This document shows positions 23,608 to 34,861 of a stretch of 64,000 nucleotides of DNA, piece after piece. The position numbers and the translations under genes were made by a program. The stretch spans positions 101,370,001 to 101,434,000 of the forward strand of contig OZ231126.1 in NCBI GenBank assembly GCA_965153355.1, in the 5' to 3' direction. Within the stretch, counting starts at the first letter, position 1; every line of letters begins with the position of its first letter. The notes under the pieces were generated by a model. That model did not search any database. It saw nothing but the letters and a program-made list of their open reading frames with translations, and was not told where the DNA came from. Origin of the DNA: Flaccisagitta enflata. Taxonomy: Eukaryota > Chaetognatha > Sagittoidea > Aphragmophora.

Positions 23608-24286
23608 TCAGGGATTCGAGGGATCAATCGGGTCGTCATTGATGTTAATTAGCGTTTCCGGCATGTCAAGATTCAAATCAACTGTTATCCCTGATTTATA
23701 ACATTTCATCATTGTTTCAGGGTCGACTTTGTCTCTTTCTATGAGTGTGGATAATGGAATTGGTTCATTTTTTTCTTCCACTTTTTCATTTGGCAGGTTG
23801 TCGTCGTCCTGCTTATCCGGCGGTATTGTTGATTTCTCCTCGACACTCGCTCTACGATTGCATCTGATGTCGGGATCTGCATCGTTAATCGGCTGCTGCG
23901 CCGCGGCTTCTGCCGCGCTATTGCTGCTGCCGTGATTAACGTTTTGCTTTGAAGCTTCGTCGTTGAGTTTCTTGTCAACATCCCCAGAGACAGCATTACA
24001 AGATGGGTTTAGCTTTGTTGGTCTCAACGCTGCTCTGATGTCTTCAGCGTCAAAAGTCATCACGGATTTATGAGAAGGTGAGTGTGAGCATGACTTCAAT
24101 TCACCTAGTTTTGCCCCTCTTTTGATTTTTATTCTCGATTGGCAGAATGAATTGCTTGTCTGCATTCCATATAATCAATGATGGAATGAAAAATTGATCC
24201 GTGTCTTCGTCGAATAATGATAGGAATGCTTGTTTTCTTGTGTTTTGGTAAGTATTCTCTGAAGAAACTTCCTGCGCGCCATCCAA
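23608..24286 (-). pseudogene. 5' ORFs of the Gypsy-like element (gag-like, unrecognised)
   Basis: Two overlapping frames, 24101-24286 (ATG start, about 61 codons, acidic start MDGAQEVSSENTYQNTRKQ) and 23608-24165 (185 codons). The second is hydrophilic with an Ala/Asn-rich middle, a Glu/Asp-rich stretch and the end PETLININDDPIDPSNP. No zinc knuckle or capsid motif is recognisable. Its place upstream of RNase H on the same strand suggests gag or the gag-protease boundary of the same element, but this is by position only. A TGGCGCGCAGG near the first ATG could be a primer-site relic. Confidence 0.45.
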
Positions 24287-24322
24287 CGTTAGCCGTCGTT
24301 AAGGCACACTAATCTTTTAGTA

Positions 24323-24690
24323 TGAATTCTAAAAAGTGAACAATATCAAAAAAGAAATTTGAAAACATCGTCAGACTCACAAGAAAAAGCTTTATTTGAA
24401 ATAGGACGATATGTTTTAGTCATAAAAAATCAGTACAACAATAAACCACAGTATACGGAGCATTTCAATCGAAACAAACTTTTTCGCTGGAAAAAATCAC
24501 TATACTCACACAAGAGCCATGTCTTTGGTTTTGAAATTTTCGAAAATCTTTCATCAGAAATAAAATTAGAAAAATCCGATGATTCATTGAGCAAAATTTG
24601 GGTTTTATTGGATGTGGAAAAAACATTACAAAAAATAAATGAAATATTAAAAGAACTATTAGGCCCCCTTCAACTATTAGAAAATTGCTG
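24323..24690 (+). other. Open frame of unknown nature
   Basis: About 120 codons open without an ATG start. It encodes a Lys/Glu/Ser-rich protein with hydrophobic spacing (FEIGRYVLVIKNQ, SKIWVLLDVEKTLQKIN) and ends in TGA. It may be a fragment of an exon or a mobile element. No family recognised. Confidence 0.25.
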
Positions 24691-25030
24691 AAAATGGGCA
24701 TACACGTACCCATGATATATCTTCACATAATTCCAAAAGCTCAGCCCACTCCTAGCTGTTGCATAGCGTCGCAAACCCGTTAAGTAGGATGCTATCAGTC
24801 AAAAAGTCAGTAGATGCACAAAGTAAATTCAATGTTTATGTTTAGTCAGCCGTTTTTACTGACATCCCTAAAATGGATTCCGTTGATTCTTTTTTGTCTA
24901 TCTGCTTGTCTATCTTTTGTCTATCTTTTTGTCTATTTGTCTGTCAGGGGTGCATGGAGTAACGAGTATTTGCAAAAGAAGTTGAATTTGTTTCCACAGA
25001 CATTCCAGACTGTGATCTTATCTTCTTCTT
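24691..25030. other. No gene seen
   Basis: Unassigned sequence including a TCTGCTTGTCTATCTTTTG-type run near 24900. No feature supported. Confidence 0.4.
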
Positions 25031-25074
25031 TTTTATGGGCATCTTCTTCTTCTTTTTCATCGACTTCTTCTTCT

Positions 25075-25250
25075 TTTTTAGTCGCGGACACGCGAGTCTA
25101 CACCTTGCTGTGTCGGTTGGTAGGTTGGTAGGTCCGTCCGTCCGTCAGTCCATCCGTCCGTCCGTCCGTCACATTTTTGAATTCCAAGCGGTTTTTGCCT
25201 TACTGCTCCTGCCCAACCGTCCGCGACTGGATTGCCGTGTATCCGGCCTT
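25075..25250 (-). repeat. Family-2 repeat, copy 5
   Basis: Reverse orientation with both ends: TTTTTTAGTCGCGGACACGCGA, a (CCGT)n tract, AAGCGGTTTTTGCC, CTCCTGCCC and GCCGTGTATCCGGCC. It splits a TTC-rich tract. Confidence 0.8.
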
Positions 25251-25259
25251 GTTTCCTTC

Positions 25260-25536
25260 ATTGTCACCTTCTTCTTCTTCTTTGTCATTGTCTTCTTTTT
25301 CATCATCTTCTTCTTCTTTTTAATCGTCATCTTCTTCTTCTCTTTCATCGCAATCATCTTCTTCTCTTTCATTGTCATCTTCTTCTTCTTCTTCTTCTAC
25401 TTCTCTTTCATCATTATCTTCTTCTTCTTCGCTCTCAACGTCTTCTTCTTCTTCTTCTTCTTCTTCTTCTCCTTCTTCTTCTTATTCTTCTTCTTCTTCT
25501 TCTTCTCCTTCTTCTTCTTATTCTTCTTCTTCTTCT

Positions 25537-25583
<47 letters not shown>

Positions 25584-25598
25584 TTCTTCTTCTATTCT
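25260..25598. repeat. (TTC)n microsatellite
   Basis: About 340 bp dominated by CTT/TTC units with interspersed CATCAT. Phe-, Leu- and Ser-homopolymer frames come from the repeat. Confidence 0.95.
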
Positions 25599-25610
25599 TT
25601 GTCGGAATCT

Positions 25611-26570
25611 ACCCTGTAATGCAACATCAAAGACTACGCTGAAGTTTCAAAGAGAGAAACAGATTCCATCTAGTTACCACTGACTGAAAAAATGGCGGCA
25701 AAATAATCAAGGGTAGTACTGATGAGAACGAGAGTGATTTTAAACCTCGGTTTTGCCCAAAAGGCACAGTTTTCTGGTTATCCACACAATTTTTCACGAG
25801 GAATTATAAAATTGTGGTCTCAAGAGCCTGGGACAACGTCGTGGGGATCTAATGAGAAAACTTAGTTTTGGGGCAATGTGTCCATTTTGACAATTATGCC
25901 GGTGACCCTGCTTGGTCTTAGGGTGACATCTTTGATTTTGGTGATCACTGGTGAGCCCGACTCTCAAACGAGTCTGACAGTCGCAACTGTCTCTGACGCA
26001 TATGCAACCTAGGACGCCCCTGGGTCACCATCGCCTACAATGGTGGAGCTCCAAAGAGTCCACCTAGGCACCCAGGGGAAACAGAGCAAAAGATCCGACA
26101 ATGGTGCATATGCTCCCCAACCTTCGTGCTACGGTCATTCCATCTTGAGACTGCTCCTCGGCCCAACACACTGCATGGCCAACACCATGATCCCTCTTAT
26201 CACGGTGTGAATAGGCGAGTCACAGTCTGGGGGGCATGTGGGCAATGACCTCACCCAGACTAGCACTGCATAATGGCTTAATGCAGGATCTGCCGTCCAT
26301 AAAGAAAGTTCCAGACAATCTGCTTCCGGACATGACTCGGTGGCGCACCAAGGAAAGCCTCAGCTGCATGACCACATGGTCCCAGGATCGATCCTCCCCT
26401 GGGCACCTCCTTTTGGGAAGCGTGAGGACAGCTGTAAGCCACCTCAGGGGAACATCTCTACCCCTGTGCCTGGTTCCAAGTCCAGGACCCGAGTGCAGCA
26501 TGTCTCGACCTAGCGCACGTCTCTCTGGTGTCAGCCAATGACATCTTGCAGATACGCCGTGTATCCACAC
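25611..26570. other. No gene; retroelement leader-like signatures
   Basis: No coding region is supported. Two short sequences, TGGTGAGCCCGACTC near 25949 and TGGTGAGCCCGACG near 26570, resemble the primer-binding sites seen after 5' LTRs of arthropod Gypsy elements. CTGGGGGGCATG near 26228 resembles the polypurine tract used elsewhere in the window. This suggests LTR remnants, which I cannot delimit. Confidence 0.4.
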
Positions 26571-26579
26571 TGGTGAGCC

Positions 26580-27035
26580 CGACGTGTACCTAAGCAGATT
26601 GCGTCGTCTCCAAAACTGGCCAACGGATTCCGACGAAGATGAAGAACCAGCATCACCTCCTCCAGTCGCAATTCCGTCTCCTCCCGCTTCTACGACTCAA
26701 AACCTTCCCGATCCACACAATGGCCACACTCCTCCCAACGAAAATTTGGCAGCATGTCCCTGCGAGCCTGCTTCTGGCCCATGCCTACCGGCTCCAACCC
26801 GTCATTTCACAACTCCAAGACAACAAAAATTCTCGAATCGCGGAGGTCTCGTGCCTCAGCAACAACCCGACAACGAACAATCATCAACAGCTGGCCAGTT
26901 GTCCCCTAACATTGGCCAACGTCCGCAACCACAACGTTACTTCTCATATCCAAAACCAGGAAATTTCTCTCATCGCCAAAGAAAACCCGACATCAACGCG
27001 CTTACTAATCTCATTTTTGATCATCTTGAATCTTA
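26580..27035 (+). pseudogene. Gypsy pol C-terminal tail, diverged relative
   Basis: About 150 codons homologous to the Pro-rich tail at 34140-34658 and 39655-40188. It shares the order RLRRLQNW, an SDEDEE acidic box, a Pro/Ala stretch, ENLAACPCEPASGPC, FSNRGG, Arg/Pro-rich sequence and a final NLIFDHLES. It starts only ~10 bases after a primer-site-like TGGTGAGCCCGACG, so the gag-pol body has been deleted between leader and tail. Clearly a different subfamily from the array (about 55-60% residue identity by eye). Confidence 0.7.
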
Positions 27036-27247
27036 AAAATGTAATTGTGTACATTTCATTCGATCGTTAAAGTTTTTTTCCGTGGTTATCAATCACACAT
27101 TGTATGTAGTAGAAATCTGATATAGCGTTGGTTCCGCCTACGTTCACGTTACTCACTTTACTCGAAATCAGTCCATTTAGCGTGTTTAAGATACCGATCC
27201 GTAATTACTTTTTATCATTTTTTACCGTCATTACGTCTCAATATCTG

Positions 27248-27400
27248 GGGGGCATGTAGGCTCCACCAGTTCAACTGGATTATTGCTGGCAATCTGGAAG
27301 GGTATTTTCCTTTACTTAGATTTAAATAGCAGATTCAGCATTTAGCTTTTAGCGCCTGGATCTTCCTTTGTGCTGTAACACGTTTTACTATTTAATCCGT
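27248..27400 (+). repeat. Polypurine tract and LTR start, diverged Gypsy
   Basis: CTGGGGGGCATG followed by TAGGCTCC and then GGATTATTGCTGGCA and GATTCAGCATTTAGCTT. The latter two match the LTR start at 34889 onward in the array. It follows the tail ORF at 26580-27035 at the expected distance (~210 bp), so it is the 3' LTR start of that remnant. Confidence 0.6.
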
Positions 27401-28794
27401 TACAAGATTAGGACGTTCGTTGCCGAGGCGGAAGTAAAATTGAAGTAAGATTGTAGCAAAATTGAAGTAAGATTCCATATTTTTTAGCTCTCCTTTGGTA
27501 CCATACTGTCGGACCAGTATCAAGGTCAGTCTGTGTGGTGGTTCACACTTAATATATCCATAAGCTGTGCCTGCGGTCTTGTCTGTCTGTCAAGACCAAA
27601 GGACCCCCAAGGTTATGCACAAGTCCTGGAGTCTGACCAGGCACCCTAACTTTGATTTCCATTGGGTATTTACTGACTTAACTGACTTTAACCCACACAC
27701 ATTGCACCCGAAATCTGAGCTGCATCTCATTGTGTATCATCACCATAGGCACTGGCATATGTCCGGGCCAAACCGCATCAACTTTCTTCCCGCCGTATCT
27801 TCAAAAAAATAAAGGCCATTGCTTTTCTGTTCTTGATTTGGGCACATCGATGATCAAACAACCCAGGAGGGTTGTCCAACTCCGCTAACTCATCAAATTT
27901 CGACTTGTTGGATGGTCCCCGGAGTCGCGAGACAAAAGGGTCGTCGTTCCTACCATCCACAAAGAATTCCATCCAATCACGGCGAAGATCAGCGAAACGG
28001 TGATAACTTCTCAACGTTTTGGCCAAACGTCAAAAGCCGCCCCATCATTATAATCGCAACCTTCAATAATCGTAAGTGCGGTGAACTTTTAACCAATCCC
28101 GACGCACCGTTCCAAAGTTACGGCCCGAAACGCGAAGATTAAGGGAAGAATAATATGTTTTGCCAAATATATTCCAAACTGCTCAAGCTAACTCAAATCT
28201 GATTGGCTCTGCTACCACCTTATTGCACCTTGCGGTTCCATTGGTCATCCTACAAGACCGTTTTGCTAAAGCCCCTGCCGCTATATGCAAATGAGCTGCT
28301 GCCTGAAACTTCAACGGCCGATATCTCCTACACCGTTGCTCCGATTCAAAATCCGATCGAATTTTTGGGTCCCCTTGGATTCCTGAAGCCAACACTTCTC
28401 TTTCCTACAGCCTCCTCACACGCTCATTTTCGCCGCAATATGCAAATGAGGCTTTGGTAAGATCACCTCAAATTCTACCAAGAACAAAGACAAAAGGTAG
28501 CGGCCGAACGAATTGGGCTACTTGCGCCGTCACTCTCGCTCAAGAACACCGGTCCCCTAACCCCCTGGGGGCCGCTCAAAGTTCAAACATCCGAGCTCCA
28601 GCGGTGTTGGAGTCGCCGTTCGTCGTCCCTGCCTAAGACAGGAACGGGGCATCATAGGGAGGCGCTTGGTGCAGGCACCGGCACCTTTCCCATAAGGTGA
28701 GCCGAGCCACGATAGCCTATCAATAGTCTTAATTAACTTTTGATTTTATCTTAACCGCTATCAATCACTTTTCCCTTCATGCCTTCCTGCCTCG
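27401..28794. other. LTR/leader region, no gene supported
   Basis: Probably LTR and 5' leader sequence between the diverged remnant and the gag gene starting at 28795. It includes two ATGCAAAT octamers (28287 and 28440) and a primer-site-like TGGTGCAGGCACCGG near 28665. A minus-strand frame at 27778-28026 has no motif. Confidence 0.4.
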
Positions 28795-29930
28795 ATGAGC
28801 TACGACGGCTACAACCAAGCCTCCGACAGCCGTAGAGCAACCCGTTCCCAATTGGATTCCAATCCAAACCTCCTCGCCCCGCCACTCACATCATTCCGCA
28901 GGCGTCGTTCCCCAACTCGCGACAAACGCCTCCTATCTCCAAACCACTGCGAGGAAATTTGCGAGGAAGGTATCTTTGAATTCCCAGCTCCAACAGCAGC
29001 CATGGGCACTCCCGATCCAACCGTCGCAGCTCTCAGAAGCTCTCAGAAGCCCTCCAGGGCGTCAGGGTGTCGAGTCGCAAGCCGGAACTCCCCTCATTTG
29101 ATTCTAAAAACATCGATATCTGGCTCAAACGCGTCGACAACGCGTACAGGCGTTTGGGGGTTACGGACCCCAAAGACAAATTCGCCCTCATCAAACCCAA
29201 GTGCGCATGCGACACCGATCCCCGCATCAATGAACTCCTCTTAGGCGATTGCACTGCGGAGGACTGGACAGCTCTGGAGACGTATCTGCGCGGTCGCTAC
29301 GGCCGCACCAAGGCGCAACAAGCGTCAGTTATTCTCGACGGGGTCCAACAAGATGGCAAACTCCCGTCGGAAAGGTTTGCTTTCGTGAAGGAGCGCGTCG
29401 GCACAATTACTGTTGACGACATCATCAAAGAGATGGTCCTGAGGGAACTCCCGACAAACATCAGACGCACCATCCACGATAAGGTGAAAGACCTTGGTGG
29501 CGCGGAAACTGTCAAGATAGCAGACGAATACTTCGATCGAAACGGCAAGCCACTTCACAAACCTGCCCCATCCAACGTCAACGCCGTCAACAAAGTCCCA
29601 GGACTCATCGACACCGAAGACGAAGCGGATGAAGTCAATGCAGTTGGTGGTCGCCGCTTCCAAAGAAAAGGACGTCCAAATCACTTTCCAGCCCCGAAAC
29701 CTCAACAGACAGCCAAACCGACCGGATAGAATCGTCCGCAAAGCTCCTCTTTCACCCCCGCCTTCGCCGAAAAATGGACCCATTTGGGAAAACTGACCGT
29801 CAAACCCATCAATCTTTGCAAGTGGCATCAGCAATTTGGCAAGAAAGCCTACACCTGCGAGTCAGGCTGCGATGAGTTTGCGAGATTCAATGCGGGAAAA
29901 GCCAAGGCCGGCCGGCAAATGTGAATGCCG
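28795..29930 (+). pseudogene. Gypsy gag
   Basis: Starts at ATG 28795 with an Arg/Ser/Pro-rich N-terminus. A frameshift near 29060, at a short duplicated AGCTCTCAGA run, moves coding into 29067-29729. That part is a capsid-type domain (LPSFDSKNIDIWLKRVD, DTDPRINELLLGD, LETYLRGRYGRTKAQQ, MVLRELPTNIRR) as in arthropod Gypsy gag. After a stop near 29728 another phase encodes CKWHQQFGKKAYTCESGCDEF, the C-x-x-H zinc-binding motif at the gag end. The single gag copy serves as the left edge of the array; the tandem units start just inside its 3' end (29899). Confidence 0.85.
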
Positions 29931-30473
29931 CGACCGGCCCAAAGGGTTCGTTACTTCACGTAATCGATCGAAATGAAGGCCACAAATGGCTCGTCGACGG
30001 CGGAGCACTGCTATCGATCATCCCGCCCACAAACTCGCAACGACGTCAAGGCCCCAACGGCCTTGGTTTGTGTGCCGCGAACGGCACAAAAATTGATTGT
30101 TTTGGCTCTCATCATCGGCGACAGATCCTTTACATTCACTTTTACAATAGCAAACGTTCGTCAACGTATATTGGGATCCGACTTTATCGCTGCCTTTTAC
30201 CTTGCTCCAAACCACAGGGACGGAACACTTATCGACCTTAATTCATTAGACGTCATCCCGGCTACGTTCGCGCATAATGTAAAAGCAAACCCAATCTCCT
30301 TCGTCAATGAAATCAACAACCCCTATCACCGTCTCCTCGATTCTCATCCCGAAATCACCACCCCGTCCTTTCATCCCGTCAAAGTGAAGCATGGCGTGAG
30401 ACATCATATTCCGACGACCGGACACCCGATCCAAAATTGCGCGCGAAAACTTGATTCCAAAAAACTCTGAGTC
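29921..30473 (+). pseudogene. Gypsy protease, unit 1
   Basis: Aspartic protease with the active-site box LVDGGALLSIIP, where the family norm is D-T/S-G-A: here the middle residue is Gly. The next part is out of frame (from ~30110) because about 14 bp present in the inverted copy are missing. In the shifted frame follow FTFTIANVRQRILGSDFIAAF, the flap and ILG-x-D-F segment, and the link to RT. A TGA at 30468-30470 interrupts the start of RT. Both direct units share all of this. Confidence 0.8.
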
Positions 30474-31682
30474 GCAAAACAAGATATAGAAAAACTCGTC
30501 AAACTCGGAGTATGCCAAAGAGCATCTGCCTCCCAATCGGAATGGGCGTCCCCACTTATGGTTGCTCGTAAACCATGTGTCAACCCTTGCAACTGCACTC
30601 CGACAGTCCCGTGTGGCGGTTGGCGCGTTTGCGGAGACTATAGACGTCTCAACGCCATCACTCAGGACGATAAATATCCTGTGAGATCTATCCACAACTT
30701 TAACGCTGAGCTTCACGGCAAAACAATTTTTTCCAAGATAGATCTCATGAAAGGGTGCCACCAGATACCGGTAGCCCCAGACGACGTCAAGAAAACCGGC
30801 ATCATCACGCCCTTCGGTCTTTTTGTCTTCCCCAGAACACCATTCGGACTAAAGAATGCTGGGCAAGACTTCCAGCGGCTGATGGACGCCATCCTCGGAG
30901 ACATCCCTCGCGTCTACGTATATATCGACGACATACTCGTCGCTTCCGAGTCACCAGAACAACACCTCGAGGACCTCAAAACCGTGTTCAAAATCCTCTG
31001 ACAATGGCCTCGTGTTGCAACGCTCCAAATGCGTCCTTGGCAAGTCCAAACTGGAATTTCTCGGATACCACGTCGACGTAAACGGTATCGCGCCTCTTCC
31101 GACCCGCGTCGAAGCCATCCGCGCAGTACCACCCCCAACCTCAATCAAAGAACTGCAAAGGTTCTTGGGGATGGTTAATTACTACCGTCGTTTCCTCCGC
31201 AAGGCCGCTCACCACCTTCACCCAATGTTCAACGCCCTCAAAGGCCCGACAAAGAAAAAGGGTGAACCGCGACCGAAACCAAGAATTCTCACATGGACCG
31301 AAGAACTACAACAATCCTTCGACGCCGTCAAAGAGGCCTTGGCAACAGCAACCCTCCTCCACCACCCGCGTCCAAACGCTCCGCTTGCTTTGACCACGGA
31401 AGCCTCCAAATACGCGATTGGAGGAGTTCTTGAGCAGCTCGGTCCCAACGGATGGGAGCCATTATCGTTTTCGAGCGCAAAGCTCGAAGACAATCAAATT
31501 GATTGGCCAGCCTTCGACAGGGAGCTGTTGGCAATGTTCCGTTCCGTGCACCATTTTCGTCCAATGGTCGAAGGACACGCCTTCACCATATTTACCGACC
31601 AACAGGCTCTTGTTCCGTCAATGCGAAAAAAATCCGATCCGCTAACACCCAGGCAAACGTACCAACTAACGTGCGTATCCCA
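30471..31682 (+). pseudogene. Gypsy reverse transcriptase and RNase H, unit 1
   Basis: RT fingers/palm from about 30480 with [49 protein letters not shown] and the catalytic [10 protein letters not shown] frameshift at about 31002 (two bases missing in the Ser-Asp codons) passes into 31012-31682 with the thumb (FLGYHVDVNGI, LQRFLGMVNYYRRFL) and RNase H entry (LALTTEASKYAIGGVLEQ). RNase H has TEAS where family members usually read TDAS. The segment ends abruptly by joining a second copy of the palm at 31683. Confidence 0.85.
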
Positions 31683-32530
31683 GAAAACCATTCGGACTAA
31701 AGAATGCTGGGCAAGACTTCCAGCGGCTGATGGACGCCATCCTCGGAGACATCCCTCGTGTCTACGTATATATCAACGACATACTCGTCGCTTCCGAGTC
31801 ACCACAACAACACCTTGAGGACCTCAAAACCGTGTTCAAAATCCTCTCTGACAATGGCCTCGTGGTGCAACGCTCCAAATGCGTCCTCGGCAAGTCCAAA
31901 CTGGAATTTCTCGGATACCACGTCGACGTAAACGGTATCGCGCCTCTTCCGACCCGCGTTGAAGCCATCCGCGCAGTACCACCCCCAACCTCAATCAAAG
32001 AACTGCAAAGGTTCTTGGGGATGGTTAATTACTACCGCTCACCACCTTCACCCAATGTTCAACGCCCTCAAAGGCCCAACAAAGAAAAAGGGTGAACCGA
32101 AACCAAGAAACCAAGAAACCAAGAAACCAAGAAACCAAGAATTCTCACATGGACCGAAGAACTACAACAATCCTTCGACGCTGTCAAAGAGGCCTTGGCA
32201 ACAGCAACCCTCCTCCACCACCGCGTCCGAACGCTCCGCTTGCTTTGACCACGGACGCCTCCAAATACGCGATCGGAGGAGTTCTTGAGCAGCTCGGTCC
32301 CAACGGATGGGAGCCATTATCGTTTTAGAGCGCAAAGCTCGAAGACAATCAAATTGATTGGCCAGCCTTCGACAGGGAGCTGTTGGCAATGTTCCGTTCC
32401 GTGCGCCATTTTTGTCCAATGGTCGAAGGACACGCCTTCACCATATTTACCGACCAACAGGCTCTTGTTCCGTCAATGCGAAAAAAATCCGATCCGCTAA
32501 CACCCAGGCAAATGTACCAACTAAAGTGCG
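31683..32530 (+). pseudogene. Internal duplicate of RT palm to RNase H, unit 1
   Basis: Direct repeat of about 30838-31680: CATTCGGACTAAAGAATGCT recurs at 31690 straight after the RNase H sequence. In this copy the catalytic box reads YINDILVAS (Asp to Asn), the thumb is shortened (FLR/KAA lost), a CCAAGAAA quadruplet run (32098-32135) adds about 26 bp relative to unit 2, and a TAG lies at 32326. It restores continuity into the rest of RNase H. Confidence 0.8.
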
Positions 32531-33766
32531 TATCCGAATATTCGACGAACATCCAATACATCCTCCCGTCCTCCCGTCCTCCCGGGTGCGACAAACGAGT
32601 CGTCTCGTCAATCCAGGGCCACAACGCTCCGGACGAGAAACACGTCTTCATCATCGCAATGATCGACGCGGGCATCCTAAACGACCCAGATGTTTCTCCT
32701 CACGACTCGATCCAACCTCATAAAACCGATGATCTTGCAGCGGTCATAAACGCAATCAGCAACATCAACGTTAACCTCCACGACATGGCTCAAGAGCAAG
32801 CTCTCGACCCGGAATACGTACGAATGTCAGCAGACGCCAGGACAAACCTAAACTTCAAGAAAGTCAACCTAGGAGAGACTGAGATATTTGTCGACGTCTC
32901 AAATGGACCCACTCGTCCTTTTGTACCGTACTCATGGAGACGCCGCATCTTTGACGCAATCCACGGATTGGGCCACCCCGGGGTCGAAAGAACCCGCCAA
33001 GCAATTTGCGCAAAGTTCGTCTGGCCCTCGATACGTCAAGACGTCTCAAGATGGGCCCGCGAGTGTCAATTGCCAGCGAGCAAAGGTCACAAGGCACACC
33101 ATCACCCCAATTGGTCAATACAGAATGCCAACAAAACGCTTTCAACACTGGAACGTGGACATCTTGTCTCTTCCTCCATCAAACGGTTTCCGTTACCTCC
33201 TTACGGCCGTCGACAGGCTGACAAGATGGCCCATCGCAATCCCAATGTCAGACATAACCGCCGCTTCCGTCATCGACGCATTCACGCACGGCGTGATTGC
33301 TTCCTTCGGCATCCCCAAAGACGTAACAACGGATAACGGAAGCCAATTTACTTTGGCAGTTTGGCAACAGCTAATGGCTACCTGGGGAGTGAAGTCACAC
33401 TTAACAACTCCATATCACCCAGAAGCAAATGGTCTCGTCGAGCGTTTTCACAGACGGTTGAAGGAAGCACTCAACACCCTTTCAGCAAACGAGCCTGAAC
33501 AATGGTTTTGGAGACTCCCGTGCACCCTCCTTGCCATAAGAACTACGTTAAAACCCGACGTAGGCTCGTCACCAGCTGACCTGGTCTTCGGCGAAGGCCT
33601 CGCTGTCCCAGGGGAACTTCTGGGCAGTAACCCACCGAGCGATGAGGAAGAACACGTTCAAAGGCAAAACCTCCTCGACAACTTGAGACTCGAGGTAGCT
33701 CGCGTACAGCCAAAACAAACTTCGGCTCATCGTTGTCCCAATGTTCATATTCCCGATGAACTTTGA
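32383..33766 (+). pseudogene. Gypsy RNase H end and integrase, unit 1
   Basis: Frame 32383-33080 carries the end of RNase H and the first half of the integrase zinc domain (HGLGHPGVERTRQAICAKFVWP). About 36 bp encoding the RNase H end (IEGKSN..ALSR) are missing here but present in the inverted copy. Two bases lost in the zinc CxxC (near 33069) shift the frame to 32888-33766. There the core has all three catalytic residues: Asp in WNVDILSLPPS, Asp in TTDNGSQF and Glu in GLVERFHRRLKEAL. The integrase inserts cDNA; this copy lacks an intact zinc domain. Confidence 0.85.
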
Positions 33767-34658
33767 CGATCATCGCACATTTTTGTCAGACGCGGAGGCA
33801 TCCAAACCTCCCTGGCCACTCCTTACATAGGACCGCATCGCGTCATCAACCGCGAGGAAAGTTTGTTCAGAATAGCAATTCCGGGTGCTCAATCAGAGAA
33901 TGTAGATATCTCCCGACTCAGACCCGCAATTCTCCCTAGCAATGACAACAAAAACAACGCCTCCGATCCACCAACTCCTCCACGACCTGGACGTCGTCCA
34001 CGTCCTCCTCGGAACCCACCTCCACCCTCAGATCGTCAAACTCGGCGGACAACTCAATCCAAAGCGCAAACTCAGCAAAGCTCCGCGCCTCCGTCCTCCG
34101 AGCCTCTGAATCCGTCAGATCCCTTGATGTTCGATCCGGGCGAAGGAACGTCGGCTCAAGCGTGCACTAGAACCAATTCCATCTCCTTAGACGAAGAAGA
34201 TAACTATCTCCAACGTCTTTGACGACTCAGAAACTGGGGACCTTCCAGCGACGAAGATGAAAGCGACAATAGCCCCCCTTCTTCGCCTCCTCCTGCAGCG
34301 ATTCCTGCTCCTCCCGCTGGTCCGGACTTAGCGGTCCCAGATCCCTTCGATTGTCACGTCCCGGCAGACGAGAATTTGGCACCATGCCCATGCGAACCAC
34401 CATCTGGTCCGTGTGACGTCCCCGTCCAACGCCGATTCACAAGGCAACGCCAAAGGCATTTCTCGAATCGCGGAGGTCCCGTACCTCCCTTCCCAGCAAA
34501 CAACACACCTCCTCAATCTCCAATCTTAGAACAAAGACCAAGACCAAGACCTACTCGTTTCTTTTCTAATCCCAAACCAAACAATTTTTCATTCCGAAGA
34601 CGTCGATCAGACGTCAACGCTTTCTTTAACTTGATCACTGATCATCTGAATTTGTAAT
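33767..34658 (+). pseudogene. Gypsy integrase C-terminus and Pro-rich tail, unit 1
   Basis: After a stop at 33764, the GPY/F-type module reads YIGPHRVINREESLFRI and ISRLRPAIL. A long Pro/Arg/Ser-rich tail follows (PPRPGRRPRPPRN, acidic SSDEDESDN, CPCEPPSGPC, FSNRGGPVP) ending in NLITDHLNL. A TGA at 34219-34221 cuts the tail in unit 1; unit 2 has CGA there. Such tails are unusual in length for Gypsy pol and may be a small extra product; function unknown. Confidence 0.75.
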
Positions 34659-34861
34659 TCGTTTAATGTTATACAACAATCACGTTCAACTACCAACTGC
34701 AATTTTACGCTTCGCGTTTTTACGTTTTACCATTTCCGTTTTTTAGCGTATTTACTTCCGTTGCGTAGTTTACTACATCCATTTTTGTAGCGTTACTAAC
34801 TTACGTCGCGTAGATTATTACGACTTACTACTTTTTAATTTAGCCAATTCAACGTTTTTAA

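Noticed and set aside
25035-25683. Phe-, Leu- and Ser-homopolymer frames
   Set aside because: Products of the TTC microsatellite in three phases.
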